Of a DNA stretch of 64,000 nucleotides, positions 1-15,513 are shown piece after piece. The DNA comes from Malania oleifera (taxonomy: Eukaryota; Streptophyta; Magnoliopsida; Santalales; Ximeniaceae). The stretch is taken from positions 78,538,931 to 78,602,930 of the forward strand of contig NC_080419.1 of assembly GCF_029873635.1 (NCBI RefSeq), read 5' to 3'. Position numbers and translations under genes: made by a program. Under the pieces are notes generated by a model. That model was not told the origin of the DNA. It saw nothing but the letters and a program-made list of their open reading frames with translations, and made no database searches. Positions within the stretch are counted from its first letter, which is position 1, and each line of letters opens with the position of its first letter.

Positions 1-931
1 TTATTTTTAAATTTTCTAAATTTATGTAAAATTTTGAAAAACATATTAATTTTTATTATTTTCTAAATTCTTATTTCCTACTTTGCTTTTGGGAGCATAG
101 AATTCGGAACTTGGACATTGATTTATGTAGATTGTAATAAAATATAGTATAAAATTATATTTAACTTCTACTAAACCATATAAATCCAAATCCTAGCTCC
201 AAAATCATGACGCAAATACCACCACCTTATATAATTTTTGAAAAAAAAAAAAACAAGTTGTCTTCTTTGTAATTATTTTGAAGCCTAAAAATAAAAATAA
301 AAAATAGTTATTTTGCACAACTAAGCAAAGACTTTATTTTTTATCGTTTTTAATATGAATCTTGGAGAACTAAATAGAAGCTAAAATTTTTCTAATTCTT
401 TGGAAAGACAAATAGAAAATGAATTTTTTTTATCGTTAAATAAGGCCTATGGAAACAAATAGTCGAATATTTTCTAAAAGACATTCAAATTCATGGATGT
501 GGCATTCATAAGTAGAGTGCATTATTTCCTTAGGAAAATATTGGTCACAAGTAGAAAATAAGATGAAGCAAAATATATGAAATAATGATATATGTACAAA
601 ATTGATAAATAAACTTCGATTATGTTTTTTATGCTAAGTATAAAAACATATGTTTCAATATATGCCATGGCAAAGTGTACTATATTGTCTACTAGTATAT
701 TAATCATTGTAATGAGTTAAGTTTTGAAACAATATCTTACGCTTCTTTATAATGTTCCAGGTTGTGATGCCAGAATCCTAATCCACGTCTCTTCTGCATC
801 AAAGATGGAAATGTTTGAGGTCATATTTAAATCATATTGATCATTAATATGGAATGCTATTTACATTAGTGCATGCATTTTGCTAGTCACTTTATTTCAT
901 AGATGATGTAGGCTAGTATCACTATAATAGT

Positions 932-1021
932 GTTATGCTAAGCGACTACTTCATAACATTAAAGCTAGGGTGGCTTTTGTTATGCTAAGAAACCACTTCT
1001 TAACATTAAAGGTAGACTTTT
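932..1021. repeat. Imperfect 47-bp tandem duplication
   Basis: Two adjacent copies start with GTTATGCTAAG at 932 and 979. Each runs through an 'ACTTC(A/T)TAACATTAAAG' core, with a few substitutions between them. No coding content seen. Confidence 0.7.
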
Positions 1022-1771
1022 AGATATGGAAGAGTGAACTAGAACCATACATAAGTATTCCATCATTTAAAACACAACATACAAGTTGATTACAATAAGT
1101 GATGTTGGCCTCAATTTTTTTTTTAAAAAAAGAAATCTTAACAGACAAAAATGTAATATATTAACATGAATAGCTGTAAACTTGATTGAGAAGAGACTCA
1201 AATATAATAAGGAAAACATTTTTTTTTTCTTGTATGCTATTAACAAATGTCTATTGTATGCATTTATAGTCAATATATATAGTTCTATGCATTTAAAATC
1301 CTTGCTATTAAAAAATAATTCATATCAATAACTCTAGAATTTTAAAACATACATGTATATCAACATGAACCTTTCCTTTGGCATGATAGATGATCTTAGT
1401 TTTGTCTCTCCAAAATTATTGTCAATATCTAGAAGCAGATATTCCACAGTAGTGTATTATAGATGTCTATCAAATTTTTTTTATTGGATTAGGTTTAATA
1501 ACTTCCTGTGCAAACTAGATTGCGAGGAGTTTTCATGTGTTCTATTCGATCTTGGAGGGTGATTCTTGTACTCTTCCCCATCTTAGTTCCATCAAATATA
1601 AAAATTAGTTTTATAAATGTTATATCAATAAATTTAATATATATTAATTTAAAATATTATATAAATATAGAAATTTATTTTAATAAACTTTAATATGTAA
1701 TTTATATGTTTAAAATTTAAAATTATTTTTAATAACTATAAAATAGTCTAGTAGTATTTAAATTTATTAAT

Positions 1772-1778
<7 letters not shown>

Positions 1779-1808
<30 letters not shown>
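1779..1808. repeat. (AT)n microsatellite
   Basis: About 15 uninterrupted AT dinucleotides. Similar tracts lie at about 11643-11682, 13003-13048, 56176-56199, 58478-58490 and 62369-62403. Confidence 0.9.
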
Positions 1809-1816
<8 letters not shown>

Positions 1817-2250
1817 TTATAAATTGTGCAGGAAAACAACATGAACATAATATATGTGTGTAGATTACATCTTAATAATTGTAATATAATTAATATATTT
1901 TTAATCAAATTGGTAATGTTTTGTGACAACTAAATTAATAAATTAAAATAATTTTGACTTGACCACATTCTCTTTTAATTTTAGTTCAGTTAATTATTTA
2001 CATGTATATATGTGACTATCACAATTTATTAAAGAATTGATGAATAAATTTATTTAAAAATTCACTTTTTTTTAAATAAGTGTGAACAACTAGAAACTAA
2101 AATTTTGATGGGGCTTGTAGCCTATAAACTTCTTTTACCAAAAGTACTAACAAAAGATTGTTTGAAAAAAGCAAGACATATGTTACTTATGTTATCTTTA
2201 GAAATTATGCCCTATATTAGTTTATAAGAAAATGAATCTTTAATGCAATG

Positions 2251-5469
<3,219 letters not shown>

Positions 5470-5475
5470 CTGCAC

Positions 5476-6148
5476 ATTGCATGTATAATTATCACAGGGT
5501 GAGTGAGTTTTGTGATGATATTTTGAATGCTAAAATTAAGATGAAAACACTTCAAAAGAAGGTTGTGAACTAATAACAAGTCATGTGTATAAAAACCATG
5601 AAGAAAGTGTAGCTCAACTAATATTAATGTACTTAAATTTTATTTTACATTTGTTTTGATTTTTCCTGGGTCGGTTGAAAGGTCTTGTCTAGGTTGGACT
5701 TTCGAGTCATAAGAAAAAAGACTAATATTCTCTTTATCATTTCACTTAGAATGAATGAAATTGCATTTAATGAATTTCATCTTGCTTTTCCTATCTAGCT
5801 AACTAAATAGTGCATTGGTGCTTAAAATTCTCAAAAATTCTTTTTTTTTTTTTTTTAAATTCCACAAATCCTTTCTAATTGGTCTATCAACCAATACAAT
5901 AGAATAATAAATAAATACATGAAATATATAAGCAACAAACTAAGATATTTAAAAGTGTTATACTACATTCATTGGGACAAGAAAATCACAATATCAGTTG
6001 CATGGATTATAACATTTGAATTTGGAAAATTGCAACTTTGAGGCCATGACTATCTAACAATAAGAGAAATCTCATGCTTTTGCAATAAAGACAAAAGATG
6101 CCCTACAATATACTTAAAATACTCACAATTACATCATCCAAAGAATTA
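5476..6148. other. Upstream region of the NBS-LRR gene, no gene seen
   Basis: AT-rich, with no long reading frame. It should contain the promoter and 5' leader of the leftward NBS-LRR gene. I cannot single out a convincing TATA box among the many AT-rich stretches. Confidence 0.4.
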
Positions 6149-6493
6149 TAGAGAAGGGAGCATTCATCCAAAGAATTATAGGAGAAAGATATATTGCTAA
6201 AGGAACTAGTTACTTGGAACAGTAAGGTAGACAAGAGACCTTTATGCGAGCAAGATAAAAGTGTTGAAAGAAAAGGCTTGGTGCCAAACCACGTTAAATC
6301 TCCGTTGTTAAGTTTTCTCTCCCTTCACTCTTTATTTTATCTTTGAGGGAACATTTAAAAAAGCATAGAGAAGGGAGCATTCATCCAAAGAATTATAGGA
6401 GAAAAATACATTGTTAAAGGAACTAGATACTTGGAACAGTAAGGTAGAGAAGAGACCTTTATACGAGCAAGATAAAAGTGTTGAAAGAGAAGG
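6149..6493 (+). repeat. Duplicated 129-bp LINE segment
   Basis: 6149-6277 and 6365-6493 are near-identical direct copies (offset 216 bp), each running from 'atagagaagggagc' to 'gtgttgaaag.gaaggc'. The LINE therefore carries an internal partial duplication before its RT region. A smaller 14-bp repeat (tccaaagaattata) flanks the first copy at 6137 and 6167. Confidence 0.85.
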
Positions 6494-9188
6494 CAACCAG
6501 AAAATTTTTGCAATGGTTGGATCAGCAAGAAGCTTCATGGAGACTCTGATCCTGGGAACTATGGTTGAAGGATGGAGATAAGAACACTAGTTATTTTCAC
6601 AGGGTGGCAGCTTTGCACAAGAAAAAAAAAACTTCATTTCACGGTTGAGTATTAAGAATAAGATTGAAGATATTAAGTCTAAAGCTTCAATTTTTTTCAG
6701 AAATTTGCTGCAAGAACCTTATATGTGGAGGCCCAAATTGAAGGGGGAAGGCTTCAATACACTGCCAGACTACTGCAGGAAGCACCTCGAAAGCACTTTC
6801 TCAGAGGAGGAAATTTGGAGTGCCATTGCTGCATTGAATGGAGACAAAGTGCCTGGTCCAGCTTTCCAGGAAACTTATGTAGACGAGGGGTTTGAAAGAA
6901 GTCTGAATGCCACCTTTTAAAAAGAGGTGCCGAGAATATTAAAAAAAAACTATAGGCCCATTAGCCTTATCGGCATCAATCAGGCTTAAGGAGGTTGTAC
7001 CATTGATCATTTCCAAACAATAGGTAGCTTTTGTAGCTGGAAGATAGATATTGGATGTTGCATTAATAAGAAAAGAAAGTATAGATTTTTTAAAAGAAAG
7101 AAAGTCAATAGCTTCCCTTGCAAACTCAATCTAGAGAAGGCCTTGGACCATGCGAATTAGGATTGTCTTATTGATATTATGAGAATTATAGGGTTTGGTG
7201 AAAAATGGAGGAGCTGTATCCAACAGTGTATCTCTACGGATTCCTTTTCAGTTTTGATTAATGGAGAGGCTTTGGATATTTCAAAAACTACAAGGGTTTG
7301 AGGCAGGGTGATCCACTTTCGTCATTCCTTTTTATCATCATAATGGAAGCTCTCTCAAAAATGATTTTCAAAGCCATGACTATAGACTTGTTGAAGGAAG
7401 TTAGTATCCACAACTCGAAAGATTCCATTATTTTATCACACCTCTTGTTTGCGGATGACATGTTGATTTTTTGCAGTAACTCTCCATATAAATTTAGGAA
7501 TTTACGAGTCATCCTCTTGTGCTTTGAAGTGGTTGCGAGGCTAAAAGTTATTCTCTCTAAGAGCCTTATTAATTTTCTCGATTGGAGTTACGAAGGGCAT
7601 GGAGATGATTGTTGATATCTTCAACTGCAAACTGGGTTCCTTTCCCACGTCATACCTAGGCTTCCCCTTGGGGGCTAATTCAATATTTCGACATATTTTG
7701 GATCCAATAGAGGAAAAAAATGGTGCGGAAGTTGGCAATGTGGAAAAAAAAAATTTTATCCGTGGAATGTAGATTGACACTTATTAATTCTATTCTTGCT
7801 AATCAACCTATCTATTTCATGTCTATTCTACCCATGCCAAAGATGGCTATTTATGCATTAGAAAATCTACAGAGGAATTTCATTTGGAAAGGATTTGAGG
7901 AGAAATAAAAATACCCTCTTGTGAAATGGAATTTAGTGGTGCACCCTAATGCTCAGGGTGGATTGGGCATCAAGAAGATGGAGCTTATGAACAAAGCTTC
8001 AATAGGAAAAAGGATATGGCGATTTTGTAGGGAGGATACAACCCTTTGGAAATTGGTGATTGGCATAAAATACAGATACAATTCCATTGACTGGTTCCCA
8101 ACAACCTTGGCAAGAAGCATAGGATGGGGCTTGTGGAAAAATTTTGTCAATCTGGAGGCAACCATGAGGGATTACACCACAGTGAAGATCAGAGATGGAA
8201 ATAGATCAACAAGATTTTGAAAAGATAAATGGGTTGCTAACACTTCACTCCAAGAACTCTACTCGAATCTTTTTCTGTTGGCTAGACAAAAGGAAGCTAA
8301 AGTGACTAAAATTATGAGCATTTCCAATAATAACATGGTTTGGGATCTATATTTTGTTATATTGGTCATAGGAAAGGAGGTAAATCAAATGATTGAGCTT
8401 CTTAACGTAGTATATGACACACACATAAGTAGAGAGGAATCTGACTCCTACTCATGGGCCTTACTAATGCTCAAGTTTTAGCATATATAAATCCCTTACT
8501 CACAAGGATTCATGTTTTAGTTCAAGGGTTCCTATTAAAAAGATGTGGAATACCTTTATCCCCTTAAAGATTAGTATATTCTGTTGGCTACATTCAGCAA
8601 AAAAATTCTGATCGTAGACAATTTGCAAAAAAGAGAATGGCCTATAGGGTCAAGGTGCGCTTTGTTTAAGAAAGACAATGAAGGTGTAGACCATATTTTT
8701 CTACACTGTCCTTTTAGCATGAAGATGTGGCGGACTTTAATTTGGCAAAGATTGCATCTACAATAGGGGATGCCAATGGATCTAGCTTCAGTATTCTGTG
8801 CCTTGAACTTCTCTAGACATTGGAGAGTTTATCAGAAATCTCAAACTGGCAATCTCGGTAGCATTTTGTTAGGAAATTTGGAAGGAGAAAGAGGAGAGAA
8901 TCTTTAGGGAGAAATACTAAGATTTACCAATGGTGCTACATAGACATGCCTTTCAAATCTGTTCCAGTTGAGTCGGACAAATAAAAATGTATGTACGTCA
9001 AACATGGAGGAGTTCTTGTATGTCTTGTCAGATTTGGGGGGATGACTATTGTCCTATTTATAGATTTGGGAGGGCGTCTATTGATCTTTATCTTTATCTT
9101 TGTCTTTGTTACTCCACAAGAAGTTTCAAGCTTCTAGTTTGTTTCTCCCTCCTTTATCACTATTAATGATATTACATTTTCTCAAAAA
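6149..9188 (+). pseudogene. Decayed L1-type LINE (non-LTR retrotransposon) ORF2
   Basis: Non-LTR elements copy their RNA by target-primed reverse transcription. The plus-strand frames, broken by many stops and frameshifts, show ORF2 landmarks in the right order: LKDGDKNTSYFHRVA (about 6565-6615), DKVPGPAF (RT palm entry, about 6845), RQGDPLSSFLF (about 7300-7330), LLFADDMLIF (the catalytic FADD box, about 7441-7470), then the C-terminal region with KRIWRFCREDTTLW (about 8005-8045) and the zf-RVT-like FLHCPFSMKMW (about 8698-8730). No endonuclease domain remains upstream, so it is 5'-truncated. The end near 9188 is T/A-rich and typical of LINE 3' ends, but I could not set exact borders or a TSD. 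It lies behind the NBS-LRR gene, divergent from it. Not functional. Confidence 0.85.
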
Positions 9189-11339
9189 GATGTCCTTATA
9201 TTTTAAAAGTGGGAATATTACTAAACAAAACAAAAATAGATAAAATTATATTTAGAAAATATATCTTTGTTATATATTTTAAATGTTGGAACCTAAATAA
9301 TTATTGAACATTTGAATAAAAAATTTGAAAAAAACTAGTGTTGTCTATCCACATCATATATAAAAGTATGAGTAATGTAAAACATCTTGTGGACAAAAGT
9401 ATCTTTATCTTTTGAAAATAAAACTAAAATTTCCTCAAAGAAAACTATTTATGGTAGTTTAGATGGTGTAAATCAAGTTATGGACAAAAGCTTCCTAATC
9501 TTTTAAAAGTGAGATTAAACATTCCCCAAAATTTGTATACTATATGTAATAGTATAGATAGTGTAAAAATATATTTCGAATGAAGCAAATAAATTCATAT
9601 GATATATTTTTTAAGAAATTATTTTGAAGTATCTAACATCATTTGAATAAATAATAATATAATTTTAAAAAATATATTTTTAAAATAAAATTATAGAACA
9701 AGAAATACTTGCAGAAAACAAATTTTAACTTTATTTGAATTTCTAAAAGTGATTAATTGATCATAAAGTAAATAGAAAATAGTAAGTATAAAAAATTTAT
9801 GTAGAAAATCTCTATTTAGAAATTTTAATAAATTTCTCAATATTTTTCAAATAAAGAAGTCAAAAATAGAGATTTTTTATACAATAAGAATAGTAAAAAT
9901 ATATATTTATTAATTTTTTACCCATAATGATATATAAATATTAAAAGTAAATGTTTTTCATAATTTTAATTAGGGGATTCATTTCATATATCATAAATTA
10001 TATTTTAAAGAAATTTCTTATCCTTGTATTTACATGGTGTTATAATCATATTTCACATCAATATTTGTCTTTTATATTTTTTTAAAAAGTGTATATGTTT
10101 TTTTATGAATAATATTGACTGCTTTTATTTTAATATTTTTAAAATAAATTACAAAATTAAATTATTTATTTATAAGATATATCTAAATTTTATTTAAAAT
10201 TATATAATTATTTTACACAATATTATTTACGTGAAACACATGTGACATCTTCATGAATATAGATAAAAGTAGGAAAAGTACATAAAATGGTTTTGTAGAC
10301 TAAACTATAACTATTTTTAAAAGTAGGGAAAATAATTTGTAAAAGAATTTAAATTCAATAAAATTTAGAAAAAAAATTAGAAATTTTATTTTTAATTATT
10401 ATGATTTTCATATAAAAAAATATTTGATTTAAAAAATAAACTAAATTTAATGGTATTATAAATGTTAAATAAAACACATATCCAAAATAAAATAGTTGAA
10501 CTGCTCTGACATCTTGGTAAATTATGGTAAAATGTGTAACATATAGTTTAGATAGATACTAATATATATTCCAAAGAATAAATTTTAGAAATAAATTTGT
10601 AGACCTGGAAGCACAACTTTAATAATAAAATATAAATATATTTGAATTTAAAGAAAATCATTAAAAAATAACAGTTATAAGACCTCATTAATTGATAATT
10701 AAGTAAATAAAAAATAGCAATTATAGAAATTTTAGGTGTCAAGTCAGAATATAGAAATTGTACTAAACTAATTGATAATTTTTATTAGAAGTGAGAAAAA
10801 AAAAAATGGAAAATATTTATGCATTTATTAAATTTTTTATCCAATATGTTACAAAAATATTAAAATTTAATACACGATATTTTTTATCTCATTTAATATC
10901 TCTCTTTTTTTTTTTTTTGAAAAAAGGTAAATTCTTTACGAGAAGAAGAGACAGGCAAGGAGCTTGAATCTTCTAGAGGAATGAACACAATAAAAGAAAA
11001 GCCTAGAAAACTGGAATCAAGCTTATAAGGAAAGGAGAGTATAAATATCACCCTAAAGAAAAAAGAAAAAAAAACTCAACTGTAAAGATATGTTACACAA
11101 GATTATTAGCATAAATGTCATGCAATCTAGTGCAAGCACATGATATATTTACTAGTATATATGTGTGTATGTGCATATAGTTGTATTTAATCGGGTTGTA
11201 TTTTATTAAATTATTTTCCAATGGAGCAGCCTGCTTTTGGGCAATGATCAAATTAACTAGCTTGATTTTGCTTTTCTTCTTTTTCGCTTTTGGTATGTAA
11301 TGGGGTTGCCTCCCTTTGTTCCCATGTTTTGTTTTTGTT
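9189..11339. other. AT-rich intergenic DNA, no gene seen
   Basis: Very AT-rich, with only short frames on either strand. At about 10905-11050 a T-run followed by 'gaaaaaaggtaaattctttacgag' resembles the reverse complement of a LINE or SINE 3' tail; this is a weak impression. Nothing else is supported. Confidence 0.4.
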
Positions 11340-11545
11340 TTTAATGACATGGAACTCTAGTCATCGATGAACCCTTCGGACCCTCCAATGTGGCACCAAA
11401 CTCACGAGATAATGGGTCTGCCCCTTTACTCTTTTCCACTTGATTACTTAAATTTGATCTCAAAGGTAGCGGATATTGAACCCTTGACCATGCGCCCAAA
11501 CCAAACCCGATCCTTACCACCTGAGCAACCCCAAGGGGGCTTTGT
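11340..11545 (-). mobile_element. tRNA-derived SINE-like element
   Basis: Read on the minus strand, the right edge begins with a sequence resembling an RNA polymerase III internal promoter: A-box-like TTGCTCAGGTGG (complement of 11517-11528) and, about 35 nt on, B-box-like GGTTCAATATCC (complement of 11471-11482). The body ends in an A-rich tail (AAAAACAAAAACAAAAC, complement of about 11322-11345). This order is the normal plan of plant tRNA-derived SINEs. I could not define target duplications, so the ends are approximate. It is not a tRNA gene: no cloverleaf follows the boxes. Confidence 0.6.
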
Positions 11546-11639
11546 GTATTTTGTATTCAAAAAAAAAATAGAAAAAAAAAAGGAAAAAAAAAATCTTGCT
11601 TGATATACCTTCATCAATGAATTTTATATTAATCTCTCT

Positions 11640-11642
<3 letters not shown>

Positions 11643-11682
<40 letters not shown>
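11643..11682. repeat. (TA)n microsatellite followed by a T-run
   Basis: About 20 TA units followed by about 14 T residues. Confidence 0.9.
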
Positions 11683-11689
<7 letters not shown>

Positions 11690-11694
<5 letters not shown>

Positions 11695-12983
11695 CAATTG
11701 ACCACAATTTATTGTCATGTAACCTTTGCTTTGATGTTTATCAAATCTTTTTGATTCCTTCAATTTTCCCATTACTTTGATATATTCTATCACTATGTTT
11801 TTAAATAATTTCCCAAGAGTTCATTTACTTGTAGAAAATTTTATTTTATTTTATTTTATTTTTATTTTTATTTTTATAAAAAATAATAAAAAATTCAACT
11901 TATCTTTGAAAGGCAAAAAATAAAGAGTCTGTTTAGCTGTGTATTTTTTTTTTTTCCATTTTAGATATCAAATAATTACAAAAAGACAACTTAATTTTAG
12001 TTTTGAGAAATCTAAATCCAAAATCCAAATTTTGTGCTCCCAAATGCACATTAAGGATTGATTAAAAATTTAGAAAATAAAAAAAAATAGTTTCCAACTT
12101 TCCTATATAAAAAAAATTTAGAAATTAATATGATATTATTTGAAAAACTAGAAAGAAGAAATAAAACCATTTTTAGAAGAGAATAGTTCCAATACGATTT
12201 TTTGCAAAGTTTCGTGTTTTGATCAAATGAAAATTTTATGATACTCATTTTGAGAGAAAAAGAAATTATGGAAATTTGTAAAGATTACGACTGTAATTAT
12301 TTTAGTGCAATACTATAATAGAATAAAATAAAAGTTAACCTATATGTTGGTATATCTTCTGTAAAATAAAAACATATCATTTGTTATGCATAGAACACAT
12401 TAATTTATATTAAAATTGGAATTTTGCTTTTGTCAAAGTTTATATAACAATGAAATGATTGCTTGAGTTGAAATATAAATAGAGAAGATAAAGAATGAAG
12501 TATGTGAGTAAGCATAAATTGTCTTGCACATATAATTGTAGTAAGAAATTGTCATATAATTTTTTAAAAAAACTAAAAAAATAAATTTTTTGTAATTTTT
12601 TTTACAAAAATAAAAATTATAAAATATCTCACACAAGTAAAAAAAATTATTTTATATTTTACCTTTTTTTATATGAATCTTAGAAAACCCAAAAGCCTCT
12701 GGAAAACTTAAAAACAGAAAAAGTTAATATTAACGATCTATAGAATCCAATTATTTCTTATTAATTTGTAATATATTTTATTTTTTTCCTTACATTTATT
12801 GACAACTAGATATGAAAAAAAATGGAGTCTTTATTATTTTTTAAATTTTCAAATAGGACTTGAAAGCAAAATATACATCTATGTATGAGTGTATGCATTT
12901 GTGTGTGTATGTATATATATATATATATATGTTTTTTTCTATTAGATAAAGGTAATTCTCAAAAATTCTACTTTCTTCCCACA
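11690..12983. other. AT-rich intergenic DNA, no gene seen
   Basis: No supported gene. Short AT tracts occur at 12913-12931. The stretch 11930-12060 has loosely complementary ends (tgtttagctgtg... and ...tgtgctcccaaatgca), as in a decayed hAT-type MITE; too weak to call as an element. Confidence 0.4.
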
Positions 12984-12998
12984 TATATTGTGATGACC

Positions 12999-13051
<53 letters not shown>

Positions 13052-13251
13052 TAAAGTATAATAATAATAAAATAATAAAAATAGTCATTAAGTTAATATC
13101 AATACAGAAGTGTTTTTCTGTAAGATCCTTGATTCCATGTTTGATGCCTAAGAAAGACCTTGTCTTAGCGAGTGCTCAGAGACCATTGCGGCTCAGTCGC
13201 TCCCTAGAGGTCGGCCTGATCAAAATGGAATTTCATAGGATAAACAGGATA

Positions 13252-13550
13252 GACACTGTTTGTATACGTAAATAAGTATATATACATGAAATAGTGTTTT
13301 AACAGACATAATTTGTAGAAATACATAATAAGATGATAATAATATAGGTATCATATGTGGGGCCCACAAGACTATGTGGGGTCCATATGAGTCCTAGAGC
13401 CACAAGACACTGTTTATATACGTAAATAAGTATATAAAATAATGTTTTAACTGATTTAATTTGAAGAAATATATGATAAAATAATAATAATATAGGTATC
13501 CTATGCGGGGCCCACAAGACTGTGTGGGGCCCATATGAGTCCCGAAGTCG
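13252..13550 (+). repeat. Tandem duplication (about 154 bp) inside the solo LTR
   Basis: Copies start at 13252 and 13406 with GACACTGTTT(G/A)TATACGTAAATAAGTATATA. Both end in the GGGGCCCACAAGACT(A/G)TGTGGGG(T/C)CC block. U3 duplications of this kind are common in plant LTRs. Confidence 0.85.
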
Positions 13551-14013
13551 TATGGAGGTTTACACAAGTCTCAAAGCTATGTAGGATGCATAAAATCGTA
13601 TAAGAGTTATTCGAGTTACGTAGGATCCATTCGGGTCTCAAAATTGTGTGGGGTCCACATGAGTTTTTAAAATTTAAATTTAATTTTTGTTCAAAAATAA
13701 ATTATAAAATAAATAAATACTAAAAGTAGTTTAAAATTAATAACAATGATAATAATAATGATAATAATGATTAGGAAAAAAATAATAAAATAATAAAATA
13801 ATAAAATAATAAATTAAGTAATTGATTAATTAATTAGGTAAGTATTTAATTAAAAAAATTATTTAGTGGGAATGGTGGCAAGCACTCCCACAAGACCTCC
13901 ATCCTTATCCCATACACAACCCATACCTTGCCCATTCTTTAATTTTTAAAAAAATTATAATTTCACCCATCTCCCCACACTTTTATAAATTTCATTTCTT
14001 CCCCAAAATTTTC

Positions 14014-14023
14014 CTATAAATAG
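14014..14023 (+). promoter_or_regulatory. TATA box of the solo LTR
   Basis: CTATAAATAG followed by GGGAGCTCCC, about 1 kb into the LTR, ahead of an A-rich leader (about 14050-14110). This is where the U3/R junction of a gypsy LTR is expected. Confidence 0.55.
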
Positions 14024-15513
14024 GGAGCTCCCAACCTTCATTTTTCACAACAATTTTCCAAGAAAGAGAAGAATTAGTGAGTGAAAGAAATTGTGGTGGA
14101 GAGAATTTTTGAGTAAGTTCTCAATCACCCACTCTTTTCGATCTCATTTCTTAGAGATAGTTACAGTGTTCGTAAGGAAGAAGGTAAGTAAATTTTGATT
14201 ATGTTAGTTTCTTTTTATTTTAAATTCATACCCGAGTTTATTTTGTACGTAAATTTTAATTATGTTAATTAGTTTTACAAAATTTCCATGAGTTTATTTT
14301 TACACATATTTAATTATACCAGTTCTATCTTTAATATACTTGCATCTATTTTTGGGTTAAAAAATGTTCCAATCCCCTCAAGTAAATTTTTAGCATTTCT
14401 TTCTATTCAAAAATAAAATTATATATATTTTTAACACAAAAATTGTGTGGCATGAGTTTATTTCTACAATGCATTTTTTATGAAAATATGAGTAAAGATG
14501 AGATTTTTACGATATTATTTTAAATTGCATAAATTATAATAAGATGATTTTAAAATCTCTTATGGCAACGAAAGTTCAAAGTTACAGATGCTCAGTATCG
14601 CAGCTTAAAGTTTATACGGATCAGAATGCACCCACACTGTTTACAGAGTGGTTATTTATGTTAGTGGATTTCTCCTGAGTGCACACCTAGTTCCGGACCA
14701 GGACTTAATAAGGAAAATCTCACTTTAAGTTTACGTACGTTGATTTAGTTTGGTCGGCCAACCAGCTAAGTCCAGTCTTCGGACCGCACAACCTAGTTAT
14801 GGGGGTAAACATGACTTACGGCAAACAGACCTAAGGGTGGTTTTTTTTATAATATATGTTTATACATATTTAATTACGTCTACAAAGTTACTGATGATTT
14901 GAATGAAAAGTGTAAGTTTACGTGAAAAGAATCATTCTGGTGCTTAAATGATGATCTAAGGAAAACGTATAAAGAAAAGTATATGTATGTTTATCATTAA
15001 ATATTTTTACAGTTTTAAAGTTAAGAGTTTAATTTAACAGTTATAGTATATGATTATAAAAATTTACTATTGAAATTGATGACAAAAGTTTTATACAGAA
15101 ATTTTTAAATTTATATTTATTCTAAAAGTAGTCTTGAAGTTATAGTATTAAATATTATTTTACGAAATTCTTTAAAAACTCATTTTGGCCATACACTAAT
15201 AATAATCTTATTTACTTACTGAGCGTTGTCTCACTCCAATCATATTTTTATTTCAGATAACTCTAAAGAGCATGTTGGAAATCAGGCTTAGCAAGCATAC
15301 GGGTGGGGATAGAAAATTAATGATTGATTAGAAATATTATTATGGTTTCAGATATTTATGTTTGTGTAATTTTTCTTCTTTTGAAATAAATGATTGTAAT
15401 ATAGATAATTAGTGCTCTGATTTAATAAAAATTGAGTTTATTTTGCTTCCGCTGTAAATCAGTAGTAAAAAGTTAATATCCCAGGCCCCTAAGGGTCGGG
15501 GTGTTACATATAT

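Larger units (their letters stand above)
1..2240. other. AT-rich intergenic DNA, no gene recognised
   Basis: I see no gene with recognisable motifs on either strand; the open frames are short and of AT-rich composition. It holds a short tandem duplication (932-1021), an AT microsatellite (1779-1808) and several A/T homopolymers. It lies 3' of the NBS-LRR gene that is read leftwards from 5469. Confidence 0.6.
12984..15513 (+). mobile_element. 2.52-kb solo LTR of a Ty3/gypsy-type element (LTR 12989-15508) with TSD TATAT
   Basis: The LTR starts TGTGATGACCC (12989) and ends GGTCGGGGTGTTACA (15508), so its ends are related inverted repeats of the TGTAACACCC type common in gypsy LTRs. It is bounded by the same 5 bp, TATAT, at 12984-12988 and 15509-15513. 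No coding region lies inside. It contains an internal 154-bp tandem duplication, a TATA box (14014-14023) and a short leader. A solo LTR arises by recombination between the two LTRs of a full element. The TSD lies in AT-rich DNA, so the match has some chance component, but the termini are convincing. Confidence 0.8.
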
